DNA of 64,000 nt from Scalindua_A sp046757465 (GCA_046757465.1 JBHHYH010000002.1:1-64000), one strand, 5' to 3'; positions 33,382-42,818 are shown, counted from the stretch's first letter. Numbers and translations are program-made. The notes: generated by a model from the sequence alone, not told the origin.

Positions 33382-36300
33382 CTACAAAATATATATGTAT
33401 ATAAGAGCGAAGATAGCAAAAACAGTAAAGTAACCGGCAATTGTTGATTTTGTTAATACGTGTCTAGTTTTCTTTGAAATTAGGTAAAAGAAATAAACGC
33501 TTCCAACAAATCCTAGTAGTATAGTTAACAGTTCAAAAGATGATATGCTGCTTATCCTATCTGTAATAGTCGAGAATTCATTGTCTATTTTGCCGTCCCT
33601 ATAAATATTAGCAGTTTCAAACATCCTCCAGAAATTTACTTTGAGTTTGTCCCAATAAAAAGCAAGGTGTCCCATAAGTGCAAGAGGGATGGCTGCGTAT
33701 CCAAAATCTGCCATTCTCTCTTTTGTCCTGGTGAATGAAAATCCACTACATAAATAATCAATAAGTCCAATGGAAACAAATGGTGCGGCCGATACAAAAA
33801 TAAATATTAACGTAAAGAGTACCGTTTGATTGATTGCGAAAAAGTTGTATATTGACTGAAACCATTCCGAATCAATACTAAGAAGGCTCCCATATTCTAC
33901 TAAAAGCACACCTAATAATGACAGGGAAAGTAGTGAGTCAGGCAAAGACCTATTAGGCATATCGCCTATGTCGCTCCCTGGAACTTGAAGATCGACTCTT
34001 ATGGAACTGTAACCGCAATTTTTGTAACAGTTCATGCATAAAACGCAATCTTTATTGCTTTCCAGTCCATAAGGATGTAAAAACATCGGGCAACCTTTTA
34101 TTAACCTTGTTCCTAAATAGCAATCGTGAGTTTCACACTGATTGAGACAAACGCTTCTGTTTGCTTTCAATGAAGTCACTGATGAAAACGAATATATGCC
34201 GAGCATACCACCAAGTGGGCAGGCGTATCTACACCATGCTCTCCTCTCAAATAAAAAGCCTGAGATCATAGCTCCTGAGAGAATAAATATAATCAAGAAT
34301 GCAGTTAAGGCCGAGGATCGTGGCATTGTTGTTACACCTTCAAACCAAAAGACCAAGAGTATTAATCCAATTGTAATATACCTTCCATATGTAATCAGTA
34401 CCTTTGGAATTTGTAAATTAAAACTTTTCAATCTCTGTATCCAATCACCGACCGCTGCAAAAGGGCATATTCCACAAAAAATTCTTCCAGAAACTAAAGC
34501 TGATAAGTAAATGAAAAACAAACCTGCCGACCATATAAACACATTTGCAAAGTTTAAAAGTCCATCTTTATGCCCCATGAATAATACACAGAGGGTAATT
34601 ATAAGAAATGCAGAACTTAAAACCTGAAGACCCAGAGGATAAAATCTACTTTTTAAAAATTCTTTAATCGTGTCTAGCGAAAGTATATTGAAAGACCATT
34701 TCTTTTCTTCTTTTGGTATACCAAAAAAGATTTGTTCAGTCGTAATAGTATCGCTCTTTGCCAGGCTAACTGCACGTTTTAAAACGTTCTCTAATTCTGA
34801 CACATTCCCGGGCCAATCATAGCTCATCAATCGCCCCATTGCATTCTCAGATACATTTCTGACGTCTTTATGTTGTTCCTTACTAATCTTTTCAAGAAAG
34901 TCTTTTGTAAGCATTGGGATACTGCGTTTCTGATTTCTAAGAGTCTTCAAGTGAAAGAAATTTTTGCCTAAAGTATTGTAAAGTGTTTTGTCAAATCTAC
35001 CCTTTTCAATAGATATTGCAATATCTTCGGATACTGATGCAACAATTCTTGTATTTGAATAAATGGCATCACTCCCGTTGACACGATTAAACCTTCCTTC
35101 TTGCAAGTAGTTAAGTAATTTGATTTGATTTGCTTGATTTAATGTACCTACATGATTTAAGAAAACCGTGCCCGAATCGGCCAATTCGACATATCCCAGA
35201 CGCGTTGCTATGTCCTCTATTTCAATTCCTTTCTCAGAGGATTCTCTGTCCTGTAAATCTTTTTTGATTGCGTCATCGCAACTTATCACGTAAGAAATTC
35301 TTTCTCTGCCAAAGAGTTCTTCCCCCCATGAATCCTTATCTATGCTCCTACAATCAACTTCTACAAAAGGTCCCTTGTAACGTTTACCCTTATAGTGAAT
35401 GATTTTTGACATGGGTATCTTACCAGTCCCATCTTCACCACTTATCAACACAGGTTCATCATGTGTAGCTACAGTATCAACAAATGAATTTATTTTGTCG
35501 ATATATCTACCCTTTCCTACAAAACCTAATTTTTTTACATCTTTCTTGCCTTTTACCTGTTCCACAATCTGCATCCTTCTCTTAAGCCGCGCATGTGAAA
35601 TAGCAAGCGCAATATGATTTGCCAGAATCGTTAGCCCTCTAACATCCTCATACGTATATTTTCTTTTACTAATAGTCTGAATGTTTATTGCTCCAACGAC
35701 ATCTTTCTTATCCCCTAATGGCACTGACAATATTGAAGACAAACGGTCTTCATGGATTTCTGAAATGAACCTTACCCTGGGATCATTATGTACGTCTTCA
35801 AGCGCAACAGGGTGACAATTTCTTACTACCCATCCGGTTATTCCTTCATCTAATTGCATCTTTATATTTTTTATTGCCTTATGATCAAACCCAACGGCAG
35901 CTTCTAGTATGAGATTATTAGAAACTGTATCTAGCAAGTATATTGAGCAAGCGTCCGCCCTCATTTCCTGGTTAACTTCTTTGACAACCATCGATAAAGT
36001 TTTGTTGATATCTCCATCTAAATAGAAGAGTTTGGTTACTCTATTTATTACGTCTAACTTTCTCTCTTTCTCCAACCTGTCTTCAAGTCCTTCAACAATC
36101 TTAATTTTTTCCTTTTCAAAAAAATCAAGGAACATCTTTATCCTCATTGATACTATTCTATTTAAATACGTACTCAAAACCGGGTTCGTTCGAATTAGTT
36201 CCTCTATGTCATTTTTGTAAAGAACGTAAAGCTCCACATCTTCCTTCACTTTTATTGTCGCAAGATAAGGTTCATCAGTAAGTAGTGAAATAGTTCCAAA

Positions 36301-36561
36301 GCAATCCCCTTCTCTGAGAATTGCTATTGTTATTTCTTCCCCGCTGCTATCAGACAAGGTTTCTGTCAGAGAACCAGTATGAATTATATACAAACTATTA
36401 CCTGCCTTTCCTCTTTCACATATAATCTGACCAACCCCGTAATGATGAACTTGCAGCCCTGATGCAATCTTTTTTAGGAGATTGTTAGATAATGAGGAAA
36501 AAGGCGTATAGTTCTTTAAAAATTCCCTTTTTTGTTTGAAAGAGGCCTTTTCTTCTGGCAT
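33382..36561 (-). CDS. cNMP-GAF-AAA+ (sigma54-like) fused to NosR/NapH-type polyferredoxin
   Basis: A 1059-residue fusion. Residues about 20-135: cyclic-nucleotide-binding domain. About 175-325: GAF domain. About 345-620: sigma54-type AAA+ domain with Walker A G-E-D-G-T-G-K (about 373-379) and W-P-G-N-V-S-E-L-E-N; the Walker B equivalent is V-F-L-N-H-V-G instead of FLDEIG, the GAFTGA loop is absent, and there is no HTH. From about 640: several membrane helices with C-G-I-C-P-F, C-R-Y-A-C-P-L-G-G, a Cys cluster near 808-830 and C-V-L-C-M-N-C-Y-K-N-C (about 838-849), as in NosR/NapH electron-transfer proteins. It probably moves electrons across a membrane under nucleotide or ligand control and is not a transcription activator. 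Convergent with the methyltransferase remnant. Confidence 0.85.
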   Translation of the reverse strand: MPEEKASFKQKREFLKNYTPFSSLSNNLLKKIASGLQVHHYGVGQIICERGKAGNSLYIIHTGSLTETLSDSSGEEITIAILREGDCFGTISLLTDEPYLATIKVKEDVELYVLYKNDIEELIRTNPVLSTYLNRIVSMRIKMFLDFFEKEKIKIVEGLEDRLEKERKLDVINRVTKLFYLDGDINKTLSMVVKEVNQEMRADACSIYLLDTVSNNLILEAAVGFDHKAIKNIKMQLDEGITGWVVRNCHPVALEDVHNDPRVRFISEIHEDRLSSILSVPLGDKKDVVGAINIQTISKRKYTYEDVRGLTILANHIALAISHARLKRRMQIVEQVKGKKDVKKLGFVGKGRYIDKINSFVDTVATHDEPVLISGEDGTGKIPMSKIIHYKGKRYKGPFVEVDCRSIDKDSWGEELFGRERISYVISCDDAIKKDLQDRESSEKGIEIEDIATRLGYVELADSGTVFLNHVGTLNQANQIKLLNYLQEGRFNRVNGSDAIYSNTRIVASVSEDIAISIEKGRFDKTLYNTLGKNFFHLKTLRNQKRSIPMLTKDFLEKISKEQHKDVRNVSENAMGRLMSYDWPGNVSELENVLKRAVSLAKSDTITTEQIFFGIPKEEKKWSFNILSLDTIKEFLKSRFYPLGLQVLSSAFLIITLCVLFMGHKDGLLNFANVFIWSAGLFFIYLSALVSGRIFCGICPFAAVGDWIQRLKSFNLQIPKVLITYGRYITIGLILLVFWFEGVTTMPRSSALTAFLIIFILSGAMISGFLFERRAWCRYACPLGGMLGIYSFSSVTSLKANRSVCLNQCETHDCYLGTRLIKGCPMFLHPYGLESNKDCVLCMNCYKNCGYSSIRVDLQVPGSDIGDMPNRSLPDSLLSLSLLGVLLVEYGSLLSIDSEWFQSIYNFFAINQTVLFTLIFIFVSAAPFVSIGLIDYLCSGFSFTRTKERMADFGYAAIPLALMGHLAFYWDKLKVNFWRMFETANIYRDGKIDNEFSTITDRISSISSFELLTILLGFVGSVYFFYLISKKTRHVLTKSTIAGYFTVFAIFALIYIYIL

Positions 36562-37032
36562 TTTTGTCTTCTTAATAAAAAACAGGTAACAAGATACAAT
36601 ATGCTAAGGACTTATGCACATTATCCCCTATATTACTTATACAAATACATATTATATCATTAAATAAGCTAATAAATAACCAAATTTTTAGACCTTAACC
36701 CTAAGTTATACCCCAGTTTAAAATCTTAGTAACTGTACTCATCCCATTTGTGTTATAGAAAAAGGATGATTGTGGTCAAATGTGACTTTTTAAGAAATCG
36801 GCTTTAAGCTATTGATTCTATAAGTCTTATTGATTATGTTCCTTACATAATGAACTATGGCGAAGCGATTGTCTACTAGGTCCGCCAAAGCCATTCTAAC
36901 AGATCTGAATTAGTACCGCGTAAGGTGGATGGCATCCGAACACGTAAACACCCCAGATTAAAAAGTTGCAGTTACAATCCACAAAATTTTCAAGCTTAAC
37001 TCAGCTTTAATTTAACAAAAATAGAAAATATC
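36562..37032. other. Long AT-rich intergenic region
   Basis: About 470 bp without a supported gene, between the start of the fusion protein (minus strand) and the promoter at 37033. It must contain the promoter of the fusion gene, but I cannot place it. No tRNA or known riboswitch is visible. Confidence 0.4.
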
Positions 37033-37060
37033 TTGACGAAAACAAGTTTTACTGTATAAT
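37033..37060 (+). promoter_or_regulatory. Sigma70-type promoter with long leader
   Basis: TTGACG (37033-37038), 16-bp spacer, TATAAT (37055-37060). It would give a leader of about 130 nt for the gene at 37198. The leader contains GGCTAACAAT (about 37081) and ATATTAGCC (about 37115), which can pair as a hairpin around a GGAGGTGAT sequence. Confidence 0.65.
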
Positions 37061-37197
37061 CCTAAATCAAAATATTATCAGGCTAACAATACTTCGGAAG
37101 GTGAGAGGAGGTGATATTAGCCGTATAATTTTATTATATAAATAGAAATTACTGGAATTTTGTCGTATATTTTTATTTTAGAGAAAGGAGATAAATA

Positions 37198-37551
37198 ATG
37201 CTGAGCAAATTTAAATATATTTTTGTAGCACTTGTAGCCTCTGGCCTGATATTCTGTTTAAGCAACATAGGCACAGCTTATGATGAACCTCCTGCTAGGG
37301 TCATAGTTCAAGTGATAGCGCTTGGTGCTCCAATTGAGCATGCTGATGTAAGTGTAGGAGATGCATCTGAAACGACCGGCAAAAATGGAAACTACGTATT
37401 TCAGGTAGATAAGGGAGCATATACAGTTTCATGTACAGGGCCACATGGTGGAGGAGGTTCTCAGGAAATAAGAGTCAAGCCCGGTGAAATCATTCAAGTA
37501 ACATTTGAGTTAGGTGCTGAAGGGCTTCACGTTGGTGAAGCTCATCACTAA
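37198..37551 (+). CDS. Small exported protein with carboxypeptidase-regulatory-like domain
   Basis: A 117-residue secreted protein: signal peptide (about residues 1-27, cleavage near T-A-Y-D) and one beta-sandwich domain with G-A-P-I-E-H-A-D-V-S-V-G, T-T-G-K-N-G-N-Y-V-F and K-G-A-Y-T-V-S, the usual CarboxypepD_reg/transthyretin-like strands. A Gly-rich loop (H-G-G-G-G-S) and a His-rich tail (V-G-E-A-H-H) are notable. Strong promoter, long leader and GGAG ribosome site suggest high expression. Role unknown; such domains occur on envelope proteins. Confidence 0.7.
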   Translation: MLSKFKYIFVALVASGLIFCLSNIGTAYDEPPARVIVQVIALGAPIEHADVSVGDASETTGKNGNYVFQVDKGAYTVSCTGPHGGGGSQEIRVKPGEIIQVTFELGAEGLHVGEAHH

Positions 37552-37566
37552 TTTCATATCAACAGT

Positions 37567-37603
37567 CATGGACTTCAGGGCAGCTTTAGCCCTGAAATCC
37601 ATG
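37567..37603 (+). terminator. Hairpin after the small exported protein
   Basis: CATGGACTTCAGGGC and GCCCTGAAATCCATG pair with one mismatch around a 7-base loop. There is no long T run after it, so termination is likely but not certain. Confidence 0.6.
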
Positions 37604-37854
37604 ATTCAATTAAAACCCTCTTTAAATCTATAACTTACCCATTTTCTTGGTCCAAGACTGAAAATTGGTGTTAATGGGTTATATTATTACGTTTATTTAG
37701 CTCATTTTACCGGATCTATCCTTCCCACTATTGCAATCAAACACTACTTTAACTATTGATGCTGGTCTTATTGTTTCTGTTACATTATATCCCTTATAAG
37801 CACAATGGCGTAAGGTTGTTAAGTACTTTAAAAAAGTTCTCATATATATCACGG

Positions 37855-37892
37855 TTGACTTATATATTTTAGTGGTAGTATAATGCGTTTCA
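37855..37892 (+). promoter_or_regulatory. Promoter giving a near-leaderless transcript
   Basis: TTGACT (37855-37860), 18-bp spacer, TATAAT (37879-37884). The ATG of the next gene (37893) is only 8 bases after the -10, so transcription would begin at the start codon. No Shine-Dalgarno sequence is present. Confidence 0.65.
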
Positions 37893-38465
37893 ATGAAGAG
37901 AAAACTGGATATTAAGACAATTAGAAACAAAATTCATAGCGTCGAAGATATTACATTAAAATCTATAACAGATATTGTGGCGTTTAAGATATCTAAAAGT
38001 TCAAACGATAAAGGGCCGGAAAATAATCTTCTTTCTGCAGAAGAAACAACGGCAGAATATGTTTCAGAAAACTTTAGTACTATGGATGAATTTTATGAGA
38101 GACTATCAAAACTGGACACAGGAGCAAAAGGAATGCAAGCCATGGCTGATATTGTGTATCAATATTATGTAGACAAAGACCGTTTGAGTTTCGATGTGGT
38201 GAAAGATGATATAAGTAGTAAAAAAGACATAACGTTAAAGACTATTACGGATTTAGTAGCATATAAAATTTCCCAGAGTTCGAATGACAAAGGCCCTGAT
38301 TTGAATTTCATTTCCGCTCAAACATTCGTCGCTGAATATGTCTCGAAGAATTTTAGAAACAAAACGGAGCTTGAAAATAAGTTATCGAAGCTGGGTAAGG
38401 ATATGAAGGGACTAAATGCCTTTGCTGACATTGTGTACAACTATTTTGTTAACAAAGATAGATGA
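37893..38465 (+). CDS. Internally duplicated protein of unknown function
   Basis: A 190-residue cytoplasmic protein made of two copies of a unit of roughly 82 residues (about 14-97 and 109-190). Each starts D-I-T-L-K-(S/T)-I-T-D-(I/L)-V-A-(F/Y)-K-I-S-x-S-S-N-D-K-G-P and ends (A)-D-I-V-Y-x-Y-(Y/F)-V-(D/N)-K-D-R. I do not recognise the family. It overlaps the FHA-protease gene by 4 bp (ATGA), so the two are translated together; it may be the regulator or the phospho-target of the FHA domain. Confidence 0.75.
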   Translation: MKRKLDIKTIRNKIHSVEDITLKSITDIVAFKISKSSNDKGPENNLLSAEETTAEYVSENFSTMDEFYERLSKLDTGAKGMQAMADIVYQYYVDKDRLSFDVVKDDISSKKDITLKTITDLVAYKISQSSNDKGPDLNFISAQTFVAEYVSKNFRNKTELENKLSKLGKDMKGLNAFADIVYNYFVNKDR

Positions 38466-39808
38466 AAGCAATTTTTGTAAACTTATCTGGCAGTAAAAGA
38501 GGCAAAACTGAGTTTTTTACAAATTCAAAAATTATTGTTGGGACAGACCCTTCATGTAATTTAAGATTTAATCAAGCCATAGACAAGAACACCTCACCTT
38601 TCCATGCCGAAATCCGTCTTAAAGAATGTGACTATATTCTAAAGGATTTAGACAGTGCCAAAGGAACCCTTGTTAATAATATATTGATTAAGGAAGTTGT
38701 TCTTAATGACGGAGACCTTATTGAATATGGCGAGAATGGACCAAGGGTGCGTTTCAGGATAAAAACTGAAGAAGGAGACGTATGTAAGCCCTTCAGAGAA
38801 ATATTAGCAGATTCTATGGACATTGCAAGGGAACCATATAGAGGTAGGAAACTAACTACATCTGTAGCGTTTTTCAAAAACCTGCTGGTTGAAGCCTTTA
38901 CGCAGTCTTCATTAAGATTTAAACTTGTTAGCTTGTTCATTTTTCTTGTCATAATCGGTGGGATTGGTACGCTATTTTATACTATATATTCTACTTTAAC
39001 AGAAACAACAAAGAGAGTAGAGATTTTAGAATTTGAAAGTGCTGTTGCAAAAAAGATAATTAAAAATTTTAGTGGGGGTGTATGTCTAATCCAGGGTTCA
39101 TTTTCATTAATTGACGAGACGGGAGAGCCGTTAAAAGCCTGGGGTAATGGCCGTTTATTGACGAATGACTATACTGGAACAGGATTTTTAATAAGTAAAG
39201 ACGGAAAGATATTAACAAATCGACATATTGCAGAACCCTGGTGGCAGAAAATGGCATATTTTACTTCTATAGAACAAGGTTTTACACCCAGGTTTGAGGT
39301 GTTTAGGGCATTCTTTCCAAACGTTAAAAAATCTTTCCCTCTGAAGGTTGAAAAGATTTCTGAAGATAATGACGTTGCCTTGCTAAGTTTCAATCCTGAA
39401 GGTGTAAATATTCCGGTGCTTGAACTGGATTTAAGTGGTATGGGTGCAATTGAGGGAGAACCTGCAATATTATTGGGCTACCCGGCAGGACTAGGCGCCA
39501 TTTTTGCAAAGACTGATCCTGGCATTGCAAAAGAGATATCAAAATTACCTTTGCTTGAAGCAGCACAAGAACTTTCTGAGCGTGGTTTAATAAGGCCTTT
39601 ATCAACTCAAGGGCACGTAAGTGATGTTTTAAAGGAAAGGATCGTGTATGACGCACAGACAACTGTCGGCGGTAGCGGAGGTCCACTTTTCAATAATAAG
39701 GGCAAGGTAATTGCAATAAATTACGGCATCTTCCGAGGTTTTAGAGGTGCAAACTTTGGAGTTCCTATAAAATACGCTCTGGCGCTACTAGAAGATGAAA
39801 AACATTAA
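38462..39808 (+). CDS. Membrane-anchored FHA-domain trypsin-like serine protease
   Basis: A 448-residue protein. Residues about 15-100 form an FHA phosphothreonine-recognition domain (I-I-V-G-T-D-P-S-C-N-L-R and H-A-E-I-R). One transmembrane segment lies at about 157-180. Then comes a trypsin/DegP-like protease: His in L-T-N-R-H-I-A-E (about 258), Asp in D-N-D-V-A-L-L (about 304) and Ser in V-G-G-S-G-G-P-L-F (about 400). No PDZ domain. The FHA part should be cytoplasmic and the protease outside the inner membrane, linking Ser/Thr phosphorylation to proteolysis. Overlaps the next gene by 14 bp. Confidence 0.87.
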   Translation: MKAIFVNLSGSKRGKTEFFTNSKIIVGTDPSCNLRFNQAIDKNTSPFHAEIRLKECDYILKDLDSAKGTLVNNILIKEVVLNDGDLIEYGENGPRVRFRIKTEEGDVCKPFREILADSMDIAREPYRGRKLTTSVAFFKNLLVEAFTQSSLRFKLVSLFIFLVIIGGIGTLFYTIYSTLTETTKRVEILEFESAVAKKIIKNFSGGVCLIQGSFSLIDETGEPLKAWGNGRLLTNDYTGTGFLISKDGKILTNRHIAEPWWQKMAYFTSIEQGFTPRFEVFRAFFPNVKKSFPLKVEKISEDNDVALLSFNPEGVNIPVLELDLSGMGAIEGEPAILLGYPAGLGAIFAKTDPGIAKEISKLPLLEAAQELSERGLIRPLSTQGHVSDVLKERIVYDAQTTVGGSGGPLFNNKGKVIAINYGIFRGFRGANFGVPIKYALALLEDEKH

Positions 39809-40460
39809 GGGAACAGGGTTCCTGAATTCGGTAATTTTCGATATGGATGGTGTGGTTGTTGACGGCATGCCGTACCATATTGAATCATGGAAGAAGGCAT
39901 TGTCAACCGTAGGGATATCAGTAAATGACCTGGAAATCTATCTCATGGAAGGTATGACAGGTGAAGAAACGATAAAAGAACTGACAAATAAAAAGAAAAA
40001 ATCTCTTTCTGATGAATCAATCAGGAGTGTACTTAAACTTAAACGGAAGATATTTAACGACATCTTTACTGTGAAACTGATGAAAGGTTCAAAAGAACTT
40101 TTATTGGAATTGCATAGACTTGATTACCGTCTTGCTCTGGTAACGGGTACTCGTTTGGAGGTCGTTAAGAAAGTTCTACAAATGGGATTAGACGACGTCT
40201 TTAAAACTGTTATTACTGGAGAAATGGTAAGTAATGGGAAGCCTAATCCGGAATCGTATTTGAAAGCCGTAAATGAACTGGGTGTTAGTAAAGAAAACTG
40301 TTTAGTGGTTGAAAATGCACCGGCAGGCATTGCGTCAGCGAAGGATGCAGGATTAACGTGTTTTGCAGTACAAACTTCTCTACCAGGAGAGTACCTAAAA
40401 AGTGCCGACAAAATATTCCGGAGCATTGATGACCTCTCAGCGTTTTTAATAAAGTCTTAG
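39795..40460 (+). CDS. HAD hydrolase, beta-phosphoglucomutase-like
   Basis: A 221-residue HAD subfamily IA protein. Motif I F-D-M-D-G-V-V-V-D (about 15-23), the cap helix M-P-Y-H-I-E-S-W (about 25-32), motif II L-V-T-G-T-R (about 115-120), the Lys in N-G-K-P-N-P-E-S-Y (about 147-155) and motif IV V-V-E-N-A-P-A-G-I-A-S-A (about 171-182). The DGV-x-D start with this cap fits sugar-phosphate phosphatases or phosphoglucomutases. Overlaps the protease gene by 14 bp. Confidence 0.88.
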   Translation: MKNIKGTGFLNSVIFDMDGVVVDGMPYHIESWKKALSTVGISVNDLEIYLMEGMTGEETIKELTNKKKKSLSDESIRSVLKLKRKIFNDIFTVKLMKGSKELLLELHRLDYRLALVTGTRLEVVKKVLQMGLDDVFKTVITGEMVSNGKPNPESYLKAVNELGVSKENCLVVENAPAGIASAKDAGLTCFAVQTSLPGEYLKSADKIFRSIDDLSAFLIKS

Positions 40461-40527
40461 CCAGTTCATCCTAAATATTTTGAAATTCCCCAACAAAATG
40501 TAAACGTTGGAGATAAGGAGTAGAATG

Positions 40528-41082
40528 ATGAATAAGATAAGGAATTCATTTTTGTTTTTCATTTTTGCTTTCTCTATTTCGGCTGCGTTGGAAGCGTCCC
40601 AAATAGATTTTAGCTGGAGCACGCCAGAAAACTTTGTGTACAAAGAAGATTCTGGCGATGAGAAAATATATATAGTCTGGTTTTATTCCATAAAAAACAC
40701 AACTGATAAAAAAATATTGGTGCCTATTGAGACTTTTCTGAATACTGATACACAAAAGAGTTATGAAGATAAATACCTTCCTGACATTGTCTCAAAGGTT
40801 TCTAAAGGGAATGAAGAGTATATGACCGCAAAGGATATGAAAGGAGAGTTTGGACCGGGAGTTACAAAGATGGGGGTTGCAGTATTTGAAGACGTAGACC
40901 CCTATGCTCAAAAAATAAACGTTTTTGCAACGGGATTGTCACATTTTTTCTTCTGGAGGTGGCGTTTGGTAGATTACTCTTATAAAATTACTTATAAGAA
41001 ATCAGGCAGTAAGTGGATTTTGGAGGAGCATGGATTTAACAAAGACACATCTCACAGGAACTTTGCTGATAAATTCAAATGA
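40528..41082 (+). CDS. Exported hypothetical protein
   Basis: About 184 residues with a signal peptide (M-N-K-I-R-N-S-F, hydrophobic to about residue 20, then E-A-S). The mature domain has strands such as K-I-Y-I-V-W-F-Y-S-I-K-N-T-T-D-K-K (about 40-56), a motif common to proteins with an Ig-like fold, and an F-F-F-W-R-W-R-L-V-D-Y-S-Y-K-I segment. I do not recognise the family. AAGGAG at 40515-40520 is best spaced for ATG 40528; ATG 40525 is also possible. Confidence 0.65.
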   Translation: MNKIRNSFLFFIFAFSISAALEASQIDFSWSTPENFVYKEDSGDEKIYIVWFYSIKNTTDKKILVPIETFLNTDTQKSYEDKYLPDIVSKVSKGNEEYMTAKDMKGEFGPGVTKMGVAVFEDVDPYAQKINVFATGLSHFFFWRWRLVDYSYKITYKKSGSKWILEEHGFNKDTSHRNFADKFK

Positions 41083-41142
41083 TAAGTTGAGGTAAAATAA
41101 AGAGAGTGTTACATCCTGAGATGATATGGATTGAAATTTTTA

Positions 41143-41433
41143 TCAGACCTTTTTCTGGGCCTTTTCTTTTAGCAGTCTTCCTGATTTGAACCGTACGACT
41201 CTTTTTGGGGGAACATTTACAGTTGCTCCTGTCTTTGGATTCCTTCCAACCCTTGAACCTCTTTCAACCGTAGTAAGAATGCCGAAGTCCCTGAATTCTA
41301 ATCGATTGCCTTTCGCAAGTTCTTCAATACAGAGATCTAAGAAGAGCTGTATTATTTGCTTTGTACTTGTTTGTGGACTTCCCAATTTTTGCGAAATGGA
41401 CTCGGCCAGTTCTCGCTTCGTTATTGTAGCCAT
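41143..41433 (-). CDS. HU/IHF-family DNA-binding protein
   Basis: A 96-residue HU/IHF protein: T-K-R-E-L-A-E-S-I-S (about 5-14), the core G-N-R-L-E-F-R-D-F-G-I-L (about 42-53) and the DNA-inserting arm with G-R-N-P-K-T-G-A-T-V-N-V-P (about 63-75). The presence of V-N-V-P-P-K-R-V-V-R-F-K after the arm fits the IHF-like group. Bends and compacts DNA. Confidence 0.93.
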   Translation of the reverse strand: MATITKRELAESISQKLGSPQTSTKQIIQLFLDLCIEELAKGNRLEFRDFGILTTVERGSRVGRNPKTGATVNVPPKRVVRFKSGRLLKEKAQKKV

Positions 41434-41657
41434 ATTCCTATTACCCCCAAAATGGTTTTATGATTCTTAAGTCTTGCTTTTTATAAAAAGAACAGATTAT
41501 ATACCTAATTAAGTTGCTAATTATACACATAAGTTTAACTATGTCAATACCTTTGAGAAGAAAACATGAGAAATTTTCTTTTAAGCCAAAACTGGTTTTA
41601 AAACGATATCTGATTTCGACTTTACAAGGAAATATATAAGGTTATTATGATTTTGTT

Positions 41658-42764
41658 ATGAAATTTACCGAATTTGTCCACAAATACAAAAAAATGAGAA
41701 AGTTGCCTTTGTATGTAATAAGCGGGAATGAACATTTTCTAAAAAAACAGATTTTAGCAAAGATAAAAAAACGATTCATTTCCGAGGGAGGTAAGCAACA
41801 GGGTTTGGTTGAATTTAATAGTAAAGATACTAGTAGTAATATAGAAAATACTAAGGGTTCTACTCTATCATTTAATGATATTCTTGATGAAGTCAGGACA
41901 GTTTCTATGTTCGGCAAATACAAATTGGTAATAGTTGAAAATGATGATAACTCTTTAGATAAGTACCAGGATAGACTTTTAGAATATATTAAAAGTCCTT
42001 TTAAGGTTAACTGCCTGGTCTTGGATGTCCCATCAATAGATAAAAGGACGAGATTAGCAAAGGCACTGGATAATAAACATGGCATCCTTATCGAGTGCAA
42101 TAAACTATATGATAGTCCTGCACCCTGGGAAAAGGATAGGCCAGAGTACGATAGTGAATTAACAAGGTGGATTACTATGCATGCTAAAAGTTATAACAAT
42201 ATAATAAATTTAAAAACTGCCTTTTGCCTCCTGGAAAAGACAGGAGACAATCTGGCTATTATTGATAAGCAAATAGATGTGCTATCCATTTATGTAGGCG
42301 ACAGGAAGGAAATTACCGTAGAAGATATCCAAAAATTGTTAGGTTTGAGTCACAGGGAAAAGCTTTTTCATTTGCTTGATGCAATTGGCATGAAAGATAT
42401 TGTTTCAGCAATAAAGGCAGCAAAAAAAATGTTTGAACTTGGAATGGAAAATGAGCGTAAAAATATCATATATGACGAGAAATCAATTGCTATAGTGATA
42501 ATAAATTCAATACATAAAAGAATGAGAGATCTATGGAAGGCTATAAGGATCTTAGACAAAGGTGGCGACAAAGAAGTTATTTTAGGGGAAAAATTAGTTA
42601 GAAGACCATTTATTGACAAGTTTATAAAACAGGCCAAACATTTTACTGGAGGAGAAATGCCTGAGAAATGGGAATACATGTTGGAAGCAGACTTACTATG
42701 CAAGACCAGTCGTCTGTCACCACCCCTCATAATAGAACAATTAATAACCAGGCTATGTATTTAA
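41658..42764 (+). CDS. holA: DNA polymerase III delta subunit
   Basis: A 368-residue clamp-loader delta subunit. AAA-like N-domain with L-P-L-Y-V-I-S-G-N-E-H-F-L-K-K-Q-I (about 15-31), a region with M-F-G-K-Y-K-L-V-I-V-E-N (about 82-93), lid and the C-terminal helical collar with D-R-K-E-I-T-V-E-D-I-Q-K-L-L-G (about 216-230). As is normal for delta, no intact Walker A is seen. Loads the beta clamp. The ATG has no Shine-Dalgarno sequence; TATGAT at 41646-41651 lies 6 bases before it, so the mRNA may be leaderless. Confidence 0.88.
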   Translation: MKFTEFVHKYKKMRKLPLYVISGNEHFLKKQILAKIKKRFISEGGKQQGLVEFNSKDTSSNIENTKGSTLSFNDILDEVRTVSMFGKYKLVIVENDDNSLDKYQDRLLEYIKSPFKVNCLVLDVPSIDKRTRLAKALDNKHGILIECNKLYDSPAPWEKDRPEYDSELTRWITMHAKSYNNIINLKTAFCLLEKTGDNLAIIDKQIDVLSIYVGDRKEITVEDIQKLLGLSHREKLFHLLDAIGMKDIVSAIKAAKKMFELGMENERKNIIYDEKSIAIVIINSIHKRMRDLWKAIRILDKGGDKEVILGEKLVRRPFIDKFIKQAKHFTGGEMPEKWEYMLEADLLCKTSRLSPPLIIEQLITRLCI

Positions 42765-42818
42765 TGCAATTGTATGTTAAAGAAAATTTACAAATCCCCT
42801 TAAACCCCCCTTTTCTAA

